Of a stretch of 64,000 bases of DNA, positions 1 through 8,292 are shown piece after piece. Below the pieces are notes generated by a model. The model worked only from the letters and a program-made list of their open reading frames with translations. It was not told the DNA's origin and did no database searches. Made by a program: the position numbers and the translations under genes. How positions within the stretch are numbered: the stretch's first letter is position 1; every line of letters starts with the position of its first letter. The DNA is from Fimbriimonadaceae bacterium (GTDB lineage: Bacteria > Armatimonadota > Fimbriimonadia > Fimbriimonadales > Fimbriimonadaceae), in contig JALHNM010000005.1 in the NCBI GenBank assembly GCA_022843485.1, forward strand, positions 1 to 64,000. The letters are read 5' to 3'.

Positions 1-1457
1 TCGTTCGGGACGATGAACCGGCAGATGCGGAGCGGGGTGGCGTCGTTGCCGCGGAGGCTCGTCACGTCACCGGCGTCCGTTCGGCCGCGCAGGCGGTTGA
101 AGCTGGTCGGGAAGATCTCTTCCTGGCCGGCAGTCGCCGCGAGGCTGAAACCACCCGTGGCCGGGTTGTCGAACACGAACGTGCCCGAGCCGGGCGGGTC
201 GTTGTTGAAGATCAGCTGGTCCCACGTCGCGCCAGCCTGGGTCGGCGGGCGGGCGATGAAGAAGTTGTACAGCGTACCAGCGTCGACCGGCACGGGCGGC
301 ACGGCGAGCTGGCCCTGGCTCCTCTTCTGGAACAGCGGGCTGATGATGGTGCTGGGCTGACCGACGGTCGGCTGGATCGTCCACACGAACTGGCCGTTGG
401 CCGGCATGTTGACGTTCGGGACCGGGATCGTGACCTGCAGCGCTTCGGCGGTTCCGCCGATCGGGTCGCCGAGGCCGGCCGGCACGGTGACGGCCGGGCT
501 GGTCCAGATGGCGGTGCCGACCGGGTTGCCACCGTTGACCGGGTCGGCGTTCTCGCGGTTCCAGAGGGAGAGCGTGAACGACGGGTCGGTCGCCTCGTCG
601 GCGGTGATGACGGCGATGTTGATGATCGCCTCCGTGGCGCGGCGGTTGGTGCCTTCCATCGCGACCGAGTTACCGGCCTCGGTGTACGTGAGGTCCGGGA
701 ACGTGAAGAACAGACCGTTCGGGTCCGCGTTGGTCACGTTGTCGAACGCGTTGGTGATCGCCGTGCTACCCGTCCAGAACGTCGCGAACAGGTTGAACGG
801 GACGGTCGCCGGGAAGGTGCTCGGGCGCTCCTGGGCGGCCCAGCCGCTCGGACCGCCGCTGGTGAAGACGCGGCGCCAGGTGACGCCGGTCGGGCCCTGC
901 TGAGCGCCGACGGTCTGGCGACCCGTGAACCGGCCACCCGCCAGGTTGACGGCGAGCGGGTCGTTCGGGTCGAACGGCGGGACGTCCATGAGGCCGCCCT
1001 GGAACTTGTAGGTGTAGGTGAACGTGGTCGGGACGGCGACGTTCGGGAGCTGGACGTACAGCTGCACGTCGTTCATGGCGAGCGGGATGGCCGGGCTCGT
1101 CCAGAGGAGCGTGCTCGGCGACGGCAGCGAGGTGCCGTTGCTACCCACGACGTTGGCGCCGTCGTTCGCGTAGATGCGGACGACCACGTTCTCGCCGCCC
1201 GCGAACGGTTCGGCGAAGTTCGCGAGGTAGACCAGGCTCATGCCCGTCAGGGTCGCGGGGGCGCCGATGACGGCACCAGCACCGCGCTCGGGCCAGCTGG
1301 TCCAGCCGGTGGCCGGCGGCTGGCCGAGGAAGGCGCCGGTCGGGCCGGCGGGGCCGTACGAGTTGGTGTATTCCGCATCGTTGCGGTAGACGTTGGTTTG
1401 GGCAAACGCAACGCTAACGCAAGCGAGCGCACCGGCAATTAGAGCAATTCGCTTCAT
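1..1457 (-). CDS. Secreted protein with two related beta-sandwich modules (3' end outside window)
   Basis: The gene starts at an ATG ending at 1457 and stays open to the window edge, so at least 485 codons are present and the C-terminus is missing. The first 19 residues (MKRIALIAGALACVSVAFA, then QT) are a clear signal peptide cleaved after AFA, so the protein is exported. The rest is Asn/Thr/Pro/Gly-rich and lacks Cys-rich or catalytic motifs. Two segments resemble each other: one with LLWTSPAIPLAMNDVQ followed by PNVAVPTTFTYTY, and a later one with AIWTSPAVTVP followed by PNVNMPANGQFVWT. They look like repeated adhesion or PEP-CTERM-type beta-sandwich domains. The missing C-terminus could carry a PEP-CTERM anchor, but that cannot be seen. 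An AGAGAG-like purine run lies upstream of the start. Function is unknown; a surface or matrix protein is the likeliest role. Confidence 0.8.
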   Translation of the reverse strand, partial: MKRIALIAGALACVSVAFAQTNVYRNDAEYTNSYGPAGPTGAFLGQPPATGWTSWPERGAGAVIGAPATLTGMSLVYLANFAEPFAGGENVVVRIYANDGANVVGSNGTSLPSPSTLLWTSPAIPLAMNDVQLYVQLPNVAVPTTFTYTYKFQGGLMDVPPFDPNDPLAVNLAGGRFTGRQTVGAQQGPTGVTWRRVFTSGGPSGWAAQERPSTFPATVPFNLFATFWTGSTAITNAFDNVTNADPNGLFFTFPDLTYTEAGNSVAMEGTNRRATEAIINIAVITADEATDPSFTLSLWNRENADPVNGGNPVGTAIWTSPAVTVPAGLGDPIGGTAEALQVTIPVPNVNMPANGQFVWTIQPTVGQPSTIISPLFQKRSQGQLAVPPVPVDAGTLYNFFIARPPTQAGATWDQLIFNNDPPGSGTFVFDNPATGGFSLAATAGQEEIFPTSFNRLRGRTDAGDVTSLRGNDATPLRICRFIVPN

Positions 1458-1710
1458 GTGCTTGACTCTCTGTTGACGTAGGCTGTTACGGCCTCACCCG
1501 GTAGCGGGGGCAAGTCGCCCCGATGGTCCTCTCGAATCCGCTAGCCGAATAAGCCCGCAATCGGAGTCAAGTTTAGCACCGGCCGGGCCAGAAGCGAAGG
1601 CTCCGCACACTGGATTTCTTCGACTCCGGTAGTTATGCCGGTTCCATCCGTCGAACACAGGTCGGCTTGGCGCACCGGCGCACAACTCCGGTCCCGAACG
1701 GCACGGCCAC

Positions 1711-2715
1711 CTAGACCAAAGGCCTAGTCCCCGGCCCGAAGTCAGCCTTGTAGTACGGCACGACCACCTCTCCTGGAGCGACCGCACGGTCCACCCGCGA
1801 CCGGGCCCGATCGCTCAGCGACCGTTGGCAGGCTTCGACGGTCTCTGCTAATTGTGCCGGGGTTCGGGCACCGACGATCGGAACGGTGACGCCCGGGGCT
1901 CCCGCGACCCACGCCAGGCTGAGCTCGGTCAGGCTGAGGCCCTCCCCTTGCGCCACCTTGGCCAGCCTCTTGACCACGGCCGTCGATCGAGCCGAAACCC
2001 GGCCCGCAGGGTCGCTGTGGGCGTACCTCGCCTTCGCGTCCCCGCCGGTCACGTACTTCCCCGTCAGCTGCCCTCCCGCCAGCGGCGACCAGGGCAGAAC
2101 GGCCAAGCCGTAGGTACGGCAGAACGGGAGGAGCTCCCGTTCGACCGAGCGGTCGAGGAGGTTGTAGGGGGGTTGCTCGCTGACGAACGCCGCCGCCCCG
2201 AGCGCCTTGGCCACGTAGAGCGCCTCGCAGACCTGCCACGCCGCGAACGTGCTGCACCCGACGTAGCGGACCTTGCCGGACCGGACGAGGTCGTCGAGGG
2301 CGCGGACCGTCTCGTCGATCGCGACGCTCGGCTGGGGCCGGTGGATCTGGTAGAGGTCGATCCAGTCCGTCCCGAGCCGCCGCAGCGAGTCTTCGCACGC
2401 CTGGATCACGTGTCTGCGCGAGTTGCCCCAGGCGTTGGGGTCGCTGTCGCTCATGCGGCCATGCCCTTTCGTCGCGATGACGAGCTCGTGCCGCTTGCCC
2501 CGGATCGCTTTGCCCAGGATCGTCTCGCTCTGGCCCCGGGCATAGACGTCGGCCGTGTCGAAGAAGTTGAGCCCGAGGTCGAACGCCTTCCCCATCACGG
2601 CGAGCGACTCCTCTTCGGTCGAGCCCCAGTCCTGCGGGTCCCAGCCGAACGTCATCGTCCCGAGGCACGGGTTGCTGACCATGACGCCAGTGCGGCCGAG
2701 GGGCCGGTAGTCCAT
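1711..2715 (-). CDS. Aldo/keto reductase family oxidoreductase
   Basis: This 334-residue protein is a full-length NAD(P)H-dependent aldo/keto reductase. It begins MDYRPLGRTGVMVS and shows the family's catalytic tetrad: D53 and Y58 in FFDTADVYARG, K83 in IATKGHG and H125 in YQIHRPQ. The C-terminal half has the cofactor-binding ...VPIVGARTPAQL stretch. Members reduce aldehydes and ketones in the cytosol; the substrate cannot be told. The sequence resembles the YajO/Tas-like subgroup that acts on 'general stress' carbonyls. It is transcribed away from guaB, with 85 bases between the two starts. TAGAAC lies 6 bases before the ATG, a near match to the leaderless promoter motif seen elsewhere here. 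Confidence 0.93.
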   Translation of the reverse strand: MDYRPLGRTGVMVSNPCLGTMTFGWDPQDWGSTEEESLAVMGKAFDLGLNFFDTADVYARGQSETILGKAIRGKRHELVIATKGHGRMSDSDPNAWGNSRRHVIQACEDSLRRLGTDWIDLYQIHRPQPSVAIDETVRALDDLVRSGKVRYVGCSTFAAWQVCEALYVAKALGAAAFVSEQPPYNLLDRSVERELLPFCRTYGLAVLPWSPLAGGQLTGKYVTGGDAKARYAHSDPAGRVSARSTAVVKRLAKVAQGEGLSLTELSLAWVAGAPGVTVPIVGARTPAQLAETVEACQRSLSDRARSRVDRAVAPGEVVVPYYKADFGPGTRPLV

Positions 2716-2800
2716 GGCGTCGTTCTACCCGTTCGCGCCAGGCCCCGCCTGTGGCCCGGACGCTCCCGGGACGGGATCGGGAGGGAGGGTACAAGGGGAC

Positions 2801-4279
2801 ATGAGCCGGTTTCGCGAGGGACTCTCGTTCGACGACGTCCTCTTGGTGCCTAAACGGTCCGACGTCCAGCCGAACGAGGTGGACACCTCCTCCGACTTCC
2901 TTCCGGGCATCACCCTGAGCGTCCCTATCGTCTCCGCCCCGATGGACACCGTCACCGAGGCCCGGCTCGCCATCGCGATCGCGCGGGAGGGCGGCGTCGG
3001 CGTCATCCACCGCAACATGCCGATCGAGGTCCAAGCCGACAACGTCGACCGGGTCAAGCGTAGCGAGCACGGGGTCATCACCGACCCGTTCAAGCTCACC
3101 GCGGAGAAGACGATCGAAGAGGCCGTCCAACTCATGGCCCGGTTCCGCATCAGCGGCGTCCCGATCACGGACGAGGCCGGGCACCTTGTGGGGATCCTCA
3201 CGAACCGGGACATCCGCTTCGTCGAAGACTTCAGCCAGCCGATCAGCGCGCGGATGACCTCGGAGCGCCTCGTCACGACACGGCCGGGCACGACCCTCGA
3301 GGAGGCCCAGAAACTCCTCGCGGAGCACCGGATCGAGAAACTCCCGATCGTGGACGAGGAGGGCTACCTCAAGGGCCTGATCACGATCAAGGACATCGAG
3401 AAGGTGCGGCGCCACCCGAACGCGACGAAGGACAGCTACGGTCGGCTGGTGGTGGGCGCGGCGATCGGGCCGCTCCGGGAGCCTTACGAGCGGGCCAAGG
3501 CCCTTTACGACGCCGGGGTGGACTTCGTGGTGATCGACGCGGCCCACGGCCAGAGTCGGGGCGTCATCGAGTGCGTAAAGACCCTCAAGGAGCGGCTGCC
3601 CGAGCTGATGGTGGTGGCCGGGAACGTTGCGACCAAAGAGGGTGTCCGCGACCTCCATGCCGTGGGGGCCGACGCCCTCCGGCTCGGGATCGGCGCGGGG
3701 TCGATCTGCACCACCCGGATCGTGGCCGGAGTCGGCGTGCCCCAGTTCCAGGCCGTGCTGGACTGCTGCGAGGAGGCGAACGCCCTCGGGTTGCCGACCA
3801 TCGCGGACGGGGGGATCCGGTCTTCCGGGGACGTCGTCAAGTCCCTCGCGGCCGGGGCGAGCTGCGTGATGATGGGCAACATGTTCGCCGGCTGCGAGGA
3901 GTCGCCGGGCGAGACCGAGATCTACCGGAACCGCGCCTACAAGGTCTACCGAGGGATGGGCTCGATCGGGGCGATGCGCACCGGCTCGAGCGATCGCTAC
4001 TTCGCGGTGAAGTCGACGGGGGCGGCCATGGTGCCGGAGGGCGTCGAGGGGCGTGTCCCGTTCAAGGGGCCGCTCAGCGACACAGTCGTCCAGATCGTGG
4101 GCGGACTCAAGTCGGGCATGGGTTACGTCGGGGCGCGGTCCATACAGGACCTCCAGGCCCGGGCCGAGTTCGTCAAGATCACGAACGCGGGCCTACGCGA
4201 GTCGCACCCGCACGACGTCTGGATCACCAAGGAGCCGCCGAACTACAGCTCTCCCTACGCGATGGGCGAGTCGGACTGA
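2801..4279 (+). CDS. guaB: IMP dehydrogenase
   Basis: This cytosolic enzyme oxidises IMP to XMP with NAD+, the committed step of guanine nucleotide synthesis. The frame is open from 2714, but the family N-terminus (MSRFREGLSFDDVLLVPKRSD) begins at the ATG at 2801, which has purine-rich AAGGGG just before it and gives the usual length of 492 residues. The TIM barrel is interrupted at about residues 90-205 by two CBS domains. The catalytic cysteine is C303 in GSICTTR, and the mobile flap contains the DRYF segment. Oddly, the active-site loop reads GIGAGSICTTR, where most family members have GIGPGSICTTR. It is followed after 64 bases by a secreted-protein gene in the same direction. Confidence 0.97.
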   Translation: MSRFREGLSFDDVLLVPKRSDVQPNEVDTSSDFLPGITLSVPIVSAPMDTVTEARLAIAIAREGGVGVIHRNMPIEVQADNVDRVKRSEHGVITDPFKLTAEKTIEEAVQLMARFRISGVPITDEAGHLVGILTNRDIRFVEDFSQPISARMTSERLVTTRPGTTLEEAQKLLAEHRIEKLPIVDEEGYLKGLITIKDIEKVRRHPNATKDSYGRLVVGAAIGPLREPYERAKALYDAGVDFVVIDAAHGQSRGVIECVKTLKERLPELMVVAGNVATKEGVRDLHAVGADALRLGIGAGSICTTRIVAGVGVPQFQAVLDCCEEANALGLPTIADGGIRSSGDVVKSLAAGASCVMMGNMFAGCEESPGETEIYRNRAYKVYRGMGSIGAMRTGSSDRYFAVKSTGAAMVPEGVEGRVPFKGPLSDTVVQIVGGLKSGMGYVGARSIQDLQARAEFVKITNAGLRESHPHDVWITKEPPNYSSPYAMGESD

Positions 4280-4343
4280 GGCCCCCGGTGCCCGGAGGGC
4301 CCGGTGGGCGTAACCCCATCGGCACAGCCCAGTAAGACTTCGT

Positions 4344-5039
4344 ATGCGCACCGTCGCTCTTCTGCTCGCCGTCGCCGTCGCCTCGCTGGGGGTCGCCCAA
4401 GACCCGGTCACCATCGCCCGCAAGCCCGTACTCGGCGAGACGCGCCTCCTCACAGGCAAGGTGAGGGTGGAGGTCATGAACGCCGAGATGCTCATCGAGA
4501 GCGTGAGCGAGGCGACCGTCCTCGAAGTCAAGCCTGGCGGAGGATGGGTCATCAAGTCCAAGCCGGTCTCGATGAAGCAGAGCTTCAACGGGAACGAGTC
4601 CGAGGCGTCCGCCGACGATCTGGGGCCAGGGTCGACCCGCGAGTACGACGCTCGAGGCGTCCTCGTCCGCCGAGACCCGGCCCCGGACGACGACGCCTCG
4701 GCCCAGATCACGGGCATGTTCCAGTTCCTCCTCCCTGAGGCGCAGGTCGTCACGGGTACGCCGTGGGAAGTCAAGCTCGCGAAGAGCGAGGTCGCGGGAA
4801 CGGAGCCGATCACCTTCACCTACACGCTGGTCGCGCAGGAGGACGTCGAAGGGGAACCTGCGTACAAGGTCTCGTTCGCCGCGAAGGAGGAGAAAGAGGA
4901 CCCCACCACCTCCGCCGGCACCTTGTGGGTCAGCGTCGCGACGGGCGAGCTGCTCAAGCTCACCGGCGAGTTCAAGAACGCCGTGGCCCAGGGGATGAAG
5001 ATCGACGGCCAGGTCGACCTAGTGTCGAAGAAGAAGTAA
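4344..5039 (+). CDS. Secreted protein of unknown function
   Basis: This 231-residue protein begins with a signal peptide (MRTVALLLAVAVASLGVAQ, cleavage after VAQ or nearby), so it is exported. The mature part is rich in Lys, Glu and Val in alternating patterns typical of a beta-barrel or beta-sandwich. It contains repeated GTPWEVKLAK- and GTLWVSVATGELLKLTGEF-type strands. The layout resembles the DUF6263-like secreted proteins of Planctomycetes and Armatimonadetes, but this is an impression only. It runs in the same direction as guaB, 64 bases after it, and ends at a bidirectional hairpin. A TAAGACT sequence lies close to the ATG and could be its own -10 element. No function can be assigned. 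Confidence 0.82.
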   Translation: MRTVALLLAVAVASLGVAQDPVTIARKPVLGETRLLTGKVRVEVMNAEMLIESVSEATVLEVKPGGGWVIKSKPVSMKQSFNGNESEASADDLGPGSTREYDARGVLVRRDPAPDDDASAQITGMFQFLLPEAQVVTGTPWEVKLAKSEVAGTEPITFTYTLVAQEDVEGEPAYKVSFAAKEEKEDPTTSAGTLWVSVATGELLKLTGEFKNAVAQGMKIDGQVDLVSKKK

Positions 5040-5065
5040 GGGCCGGGGGCTCTCGCCCCCAGCCC
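5040..5065. terminator. Bidirectional hairpin terminator between convergent genes
   Basis: GGGGGC (5045-5050), a TCTC loop and GCCCCC (5055-5060) form a perfect stem, extended by outer GGG/CCC pairs. It sits between the convergent genes ending at 5039 and 5087. There is no strong U-tract, so termination may rely on the GC stem alone. Confidence 0.6.
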
Positions 5066-5086
5066 TTCCCCACAGCTGGCCCCAGT

Positions 5087-6373
5087 TCAGTCCTTCTTCT
5101 TCTTGACGATGAGCCGCGAGGTCGGGTCGAGGAACCCCGTCTCGACCACGCGGTTGTTGCGGTCGTAGACCACGAGCGAGGACGTCCGCACGTCGACGGA
5201 GTACACCCGGCGCCGGTCCTTCGCGTTCTTGGCCCCTTGACGGGCGTCGTCGAGGGCGGTGATCTTGTAGCCGATGAGCTCTTTGTCCGCATTGAGCACG
5301 GGCTGCATCTCGCTCACGAACACGCTGTGCCCGTAGACTGGCCGGAACTGCCGGACCCAGAGGCCGGGCTGCACCTGGACCGGGACGGCCGCGAGCATCT
5401 GGAAGTGCATGGTCACGTCGGCGCCGTTCTTGAGGGCCTCCTGGGCGACACGGCCGTCGCCGGTCGATTCGACCACGAGCCCGAGGTCGTTGCGCTTGAT
5501 GAACGCCTCGGCGCCCGGGACCATGTCCTGGGGCCGGGTGCCCTTGACGTTCTTGCCCGTCTGGAGGTCGCCTTCGAGTTCCTTCTCGATGTCCGCGATC
5601 GTTTTCTCCAGCGTGATCGTCTTGGCGTCGGCCATGTAGCGGAACGAGCGGGCCATGCTCCCGGGCGTGCAGTGCCAGGGCTTCTCGTCGAGCCGCTGGA
5701 TGTCCTTCTCGTCGATAGCGACCTTGGACTTCTCGCCGAACTGGACGGGCGGGGCGTCTCCACCGGAGATCCCGAACATGTTGTTGACGAGGGGCCGGGC
5801 GACAGGGCCGACCCCGCGCAGGAACCAAGGGAGGTCGAGGCCGGCCGTCGTGCTCACGAAGTCACGGTACAGCCGGTCGGCGGCGACCCCTCCGAACAGG
5901 CGCTGCACAGGCTCGACGACGACCGGGTTCGGGGCGTAGACAGGGGCTCCGGTGACCGGCTCGGGTTCGATGGCGAAGCCGACCTCCAGTGTCGAGAGGG
6001 TCTCGATCGAGCGGCCGGGGAGGGGGCCGTCGAGCGTGGTCGGGAGCTGGCCGAGCAGGTCTTGGGAGTCGTTGACGATGACCGGGAAGTTGCGGACGAC
6101 CCATTCCCGGCCGCCCCCGCCGGGTCGGGCGACGACGACGTTGAGATAGCCGATCCAGTACCCGAACTCGTCGTTCCGGGTCATCGAGGCGATGTCGGTC
6201 GGTTCGAGGGTGAGCACGTACTCCCCGGAGTCGGAGCTGGGGTGGAAGACGCGGTCGTCCTCGCTCACCCAGGACACCTGGTTGACGTCGAGTCGGGCGG
6301 CGAGGGCCGGCAACGGGGCGGCCACGGCGCAGGCCACGGCAAGGGCGAAAAGTGTGTTCAGGGTGCGGTTCAT
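5087..6373 (-). CDS. Secreted protein with C39-like cysteine-protease-fold domain
   Basis: This 428-residue protein opens with a signal peptide (MNRTLNTLFALAVACAVAAP, cleavage near ALAA). Residues 30-210 have no recognisable family. Residues 225-428 look like the papain-fold C39/C39-like superfamily. C235 sits in PWHCTPGSMARSFRYM, which matches the C-x-P-x-S start of the long helix in that fold. H349 sits in VYGHSVFVSEM, matching the GGHAV-type strand. A QMLAAVPVQV strand lies between them. A following YKITALDDAR stretch would supply the third residue (Asp). It could be a secreted peptidase, a thiol hydrolase or a dead binding domain. The usual Gln four to six residues before the Cys is not obvious. 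Confidence 0.72.
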   Translation of the reverse strand: MNRTLNTLFALAVACAVAAPLPALAARLDVNQVSWVSEDDRVFHPSSDSGEYVLTLEPTDIASMTRNDEFGYWIGYLNVVVARPGGGGREWVVRNFPVIVNDSQDLLGQLPTTLDGPLPGRSIETLSTLEVGFAIEPEPVTGAPVYAPNPVVVEPVQRLFGGVAADRLYRDFVSTTAGLDLPWFLRGVGPVARPLVNNMFGISGGDAPPVQFGEKSKVAIDEKDIQRLDEKPWHCTPGSMARSFRYMADAKTITLEKTIADIEKELEGDLQTGKNVKGTRPQDMVPGAEAFIKRNDLGLVVESTGDGRVAQEALKNGADVTMHFQMLAAVPVQVQPGLWVRQFRPVYGHSVFVSEMQPVLNADKELIGYKITALDDARQGAKNAKDRRRVYSVDVRTSSLVVYDRNNRVVETGFLDPTSRLIVKKKKD

Positions 6374-6513
6374 CGGTGTCTCCGGGGGGATGTCCCCTCA
6401 GCAAGCCGAGTGTCCAACGACGGCAGGCCCCGGACGCGAGTCCTTCAGAAAGTGGAACGCACGTGCTCCCGGCGCCGGGCCTCCCGTCCGGTCCGGTCAT
6501 AATCCCGGGTCAC

Positions 6514-6604
6514 GGAGTGGTGTCCGAGAGGTCGAAGGAGCGCGACTGGAAATCGCGTATAGGGCACAACCCTATCGTGGGTTCGAATCCCACCCACTCC
6601 GCCA
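6514..6604 (+). tRNA. tRNA-Ser(GGA)
   Basis: A complete class II tRNA. The acceptor arm GGAGTGG (6514-6520) pairs with CCACTCC (6594-6600). The anticodon stem CGCGA/TCGCG encloses CT-GGA-AA with the anticodon at 6548-6550 (serine, UCC and UCU codons). A long variable arm pairs GGG with CCC around CACAA. The T arm is GTGGG-TTCGAAT-CCCAC. A discriminator G at 6601 is followed by a genome-encoded CCA (6602-6604). Confidence 0.98.
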
Positions 6605-6626
6605 TCCCACTCGAAGACCCCTCTCG

Positions 6627-6671
6627 GTATGCCTGGCCGGTGCGGGACCGTTGAGCGGGTGCCGGGCATAC
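6627..6671 (+). promoter_or_regulatory. Inverted repeat overlapping a -10 element
   Basis: GTATGCCTGGC (6627-6637) and GCCGGGCATAC (6661-6671) are inverted repeats with one G-T wobble and a 23-base spacer. They lie between tRNA-Ser and the next start codon. The right arm contains CATACT (6667-6672), which sits 6 bases before the ATG at 6679 and looks like a -10 box. It could be an operator or a tRNA-distal terminator; the overlap with the promoter favours an operator. Confidence 0.4.
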
Positions 6672-6678
6672 TCCTCCC

Positions 6679-7071
6679 ATGACCCCGACCCCCGACGAGT
6701 GCGCGGCCCGGAGCCGGGTCGTGGCGGCGTTGCTAGAGGCGATCGCCACGGGAACGACCGTCAAGCTCCCTGACTTCGACCGCAGCCTCTCCGCACCCGG
6801 CCAGACCGCCCTGCACCGCGTCGGGATCGAGCCGAACCCGTTCGGCGCCACCCTCGGGCCGTTCCGCTATCAGTTCGAGGGCGAGGAGGACCTGCTCCAC
6901 CTCATCGTCGCCCGGCTCGACGGAGCGGAGCTCAGCCACGAGGAGGGCCGGTCAGTGGCCGCCTTCGTACTCGATGGGGTGGCCCCGGGGTTCGTCTGGG
7001 CGAAGCCGGGGACGGTGACCCAGCATTTCTACTTGGGCCACGACGTGCTCGTCGGGGCGGTCAGGCCCTGA
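6679..7071 (+). CDS. Small protein of unknown function
   Basis: This 130-residue protein has no family I recognise. It has no signal peptide, membrane segment or Cys cluster. Predicted helices at the N-terminus (ARSRVVAALLEAIAT) are followed by mixed alpha/beta sequence ending in a QHFYLGHDVLVGAV strand. The start codon is 6 bases downstream of a CATACT -10-like box embedded in an inverted repeat, with no Shine-Dalgarno sequence. Its 3' end overlaps the convergent zinc-ribbon gene by 11 bases. The amino acid composition is normal for this genome, which supports a real gene. Confidence 0.68.
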   Translation: MTPTPDECAARSRVVAALLEAIATGTTVKLPDFDRSLSAPGQTALHRVGIEPNPFGATLGPFRYQFEGEEDLLHLIVARLDGAELSHEEGRSVAAFVLDGVAPGFVWAKPGTVTQHFYLGHDVLVGAVRP

Positions 7072-7363
7072 GGTCGAGGCGCCTGCGGAACAGCCCGGCG
7101 AACCAGTCGCGGACACGGCCGACCAGGGTGGGCCGTCGACCCGCCCGGCCAATGAGCCCGAGCACTTCGGGGCACTCGGCGAGCAGGTCGTAGAGCCGCT
7201 CCTCGATGAGGTACGGGTCGTCGTCGAACTGCCCTTGCCAACCGCAGACGAAGCACTCCTGGTTCTCGGCCAGGTTCAGAGACTCGCAGAGGGGGCACAC
7301 GTGGAAGGCATCAGCCGACAACTGGGCCAACGGGTCTGACGGGGCGTTGCGCGGGCTGATCAT
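7061..7363 (-). CDS. Small zinc-ribbon protein
   Basis: The 100-residue product carries CPLC and, 12 residues on, CFVCGW, a four-cysteine zinc-ribbon (rubredoxin-knuckle type). After this comes an amphipathic tail ending in FRRRLDLRA. I place the start at the ATG ending at 7363; an in-frame ATG at 7387 would add eight residues. AAGAAT lies 6 bases before the 7363 start, fitting the leaderless pattern seen in this window. It is transcribed away from the gene at 7405 with only 41 bases between them. Such proteins often bind nucleic acid or act as subunit adaptors, but no function can be assigned. Confidence 0.72.
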   Translation of the reverse strand: MISPRNAPSDPLAQLSADAFHVCPLCESLNLAENQECFVCGWQGQFDDDPYLIEERLYDLLAECPEVLGLIGRAGRRPTLVGRVRDWFAGLFRRRLDLRA

Positions 7364-7404
7364 AGTGCCATTCTTAAGGGTCGGCACCTTGAACGCCGCA
7401 CGTT

Positions 7405-8292
7405 ATGATCGTCGAGGATTTCTGCGCTCTGTGCCGCAAGGCCCGCTATGAGTTCGGCCCTGGGGAAGGGCTCTTCCGGGGCCGGTCGGGCGACTTGGCC
7501 GTGGCGGACGCTGACGGGCCCGGGCGGGTGGTCGTTCGTCGGGGGGAGGGTCTGCTCATCGAGACCGACCGGGGGCTCGTAGGCGGCATAGAGGCGAAGT
7601 TCGACGAGTGGGCGACGGTGTGGCGCGCCGAGGAGGTGGGGGCGACCGCAGTCGAGGTCCAGTGGGGGCCCGAACCGAGGCTCGTCGGCCCGGGCCGGGC
7701 GTGGGCCGGGGGGTGCGGCTGGGTTCGGACAGGAGCCGAAGGGGCGTTGGTGGACGGCGTGCCGTGGGGCCCGGGAGAGTTGGTCCCCGCGTTCCGCGAG
7801 GTCGTGGGCGACGCCGAAGGGTGGGGGGCCGAGGGGCTCGAGTGCGTGCTGGTGGACGCCTTCGACGCGACCGACCCATTGGCTCGCAAAGCCCGAGCCT
7901 GGACGGTTCAGAACGCCACTGACGTCTTCGAGGTCGAGTCCCTACTTGCGGATGGGACGCCCCATGTCGGCCGCCACCTTAGCCACTTGAACGCGGCGAC
8001 GTGGACCGTCGCCCTCCCGACGGCGACCGAGGGGCTGCGGCTTCGGAAGTTCTACGACCGGTTCCACGGGCGTCAACGGGCCCGAGTGCTGATCGACGGA
8101 GCCTTCGCGGGGTGGTGGTACGAACCCCTCCAAAACCGCGAGCGCCGGTGGGCTTGGAGCGAGGTGGGCGTCGGCGCGGAACAACTACTCGGCAAAGCCG
8201 AGATCCGCTTGACGGTCGACCCTCCTGCGGGCACGTCGCTGTGGAGCGTCAGCCGGATCGAAGTCTGGGCCCTGAAGCGAGTGGGCGACTAG
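7405..8292 (+). CDS. Hypothetical protein with C-terminal DUF2961/CBM-like beta domain
   Basis: This 295-residue protein starts with a small CALC motif, then a Gly/Val/Arg-rich beta region. The C-terminal 110 residues contain LRLRKFYDRFHGRQRARVLI, DGAFAGWW and a LGKAEIRLTV strand. This resembles the beta-sandwich that ends many DUF2961 (GH172-like) enzymes and several sugar-binding modules. The GH172 catalytic barrel itself is not visible, and there is no signal peptide. It is divergent from the zinc-ribbon gene. A role in carbohydrate recognition is possible but weak. The stop overlaps the end of the convergent terC gene by 4 bases. Confidence 0.72.
   Translation: MIVEDFCALCRKARYEFGPGEGLFRGRSGDLAVADADGPGRVVVRRGEGLLIETDRGLVGGIEAKFDEWATVWRAEEVGATAVEVQWGPEPRLVGPGRAWAGGCGWVRTGAEGALVDGVPWGPGELVPAFREVVGDAEGWGAEGLECVLVDAFDATDPLARKARAWTVQNATDVFEVESLLADGTPHVGRHLSHLNAATWTVALPTATEGLRLRKFYDRFHGRQRARVLIDGAFAGWWYEPLQNRERRWAWSEVGVGAEQLLGKAEIRLTVDPPAGTSLWSVSRIEVWALKRVGD

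Noticed and set aside
1458-1710. Short minus-strand frame in the gap beside the first gene
   Set aside because: It has no ribosome site or family, and its end overlaps the aldo/keto reductase gene; TTGACT near 1570 is a possible -35 but lacks a good -10 partner.
1742-3658. Long minus-strand frame across the aldo/keto reductase and guaB
   Set aside because: It overlaps two certain genes in other frames, and its protein has no recognisable family and shadow-type composition.
4763-6502. Long plus-strand frame over the C39-like gene
   Set aside because: Opposite strand of a gene with signal peptide and catalytic motifs; translation is Asp/Glu/Val/Arg-rich shadow.
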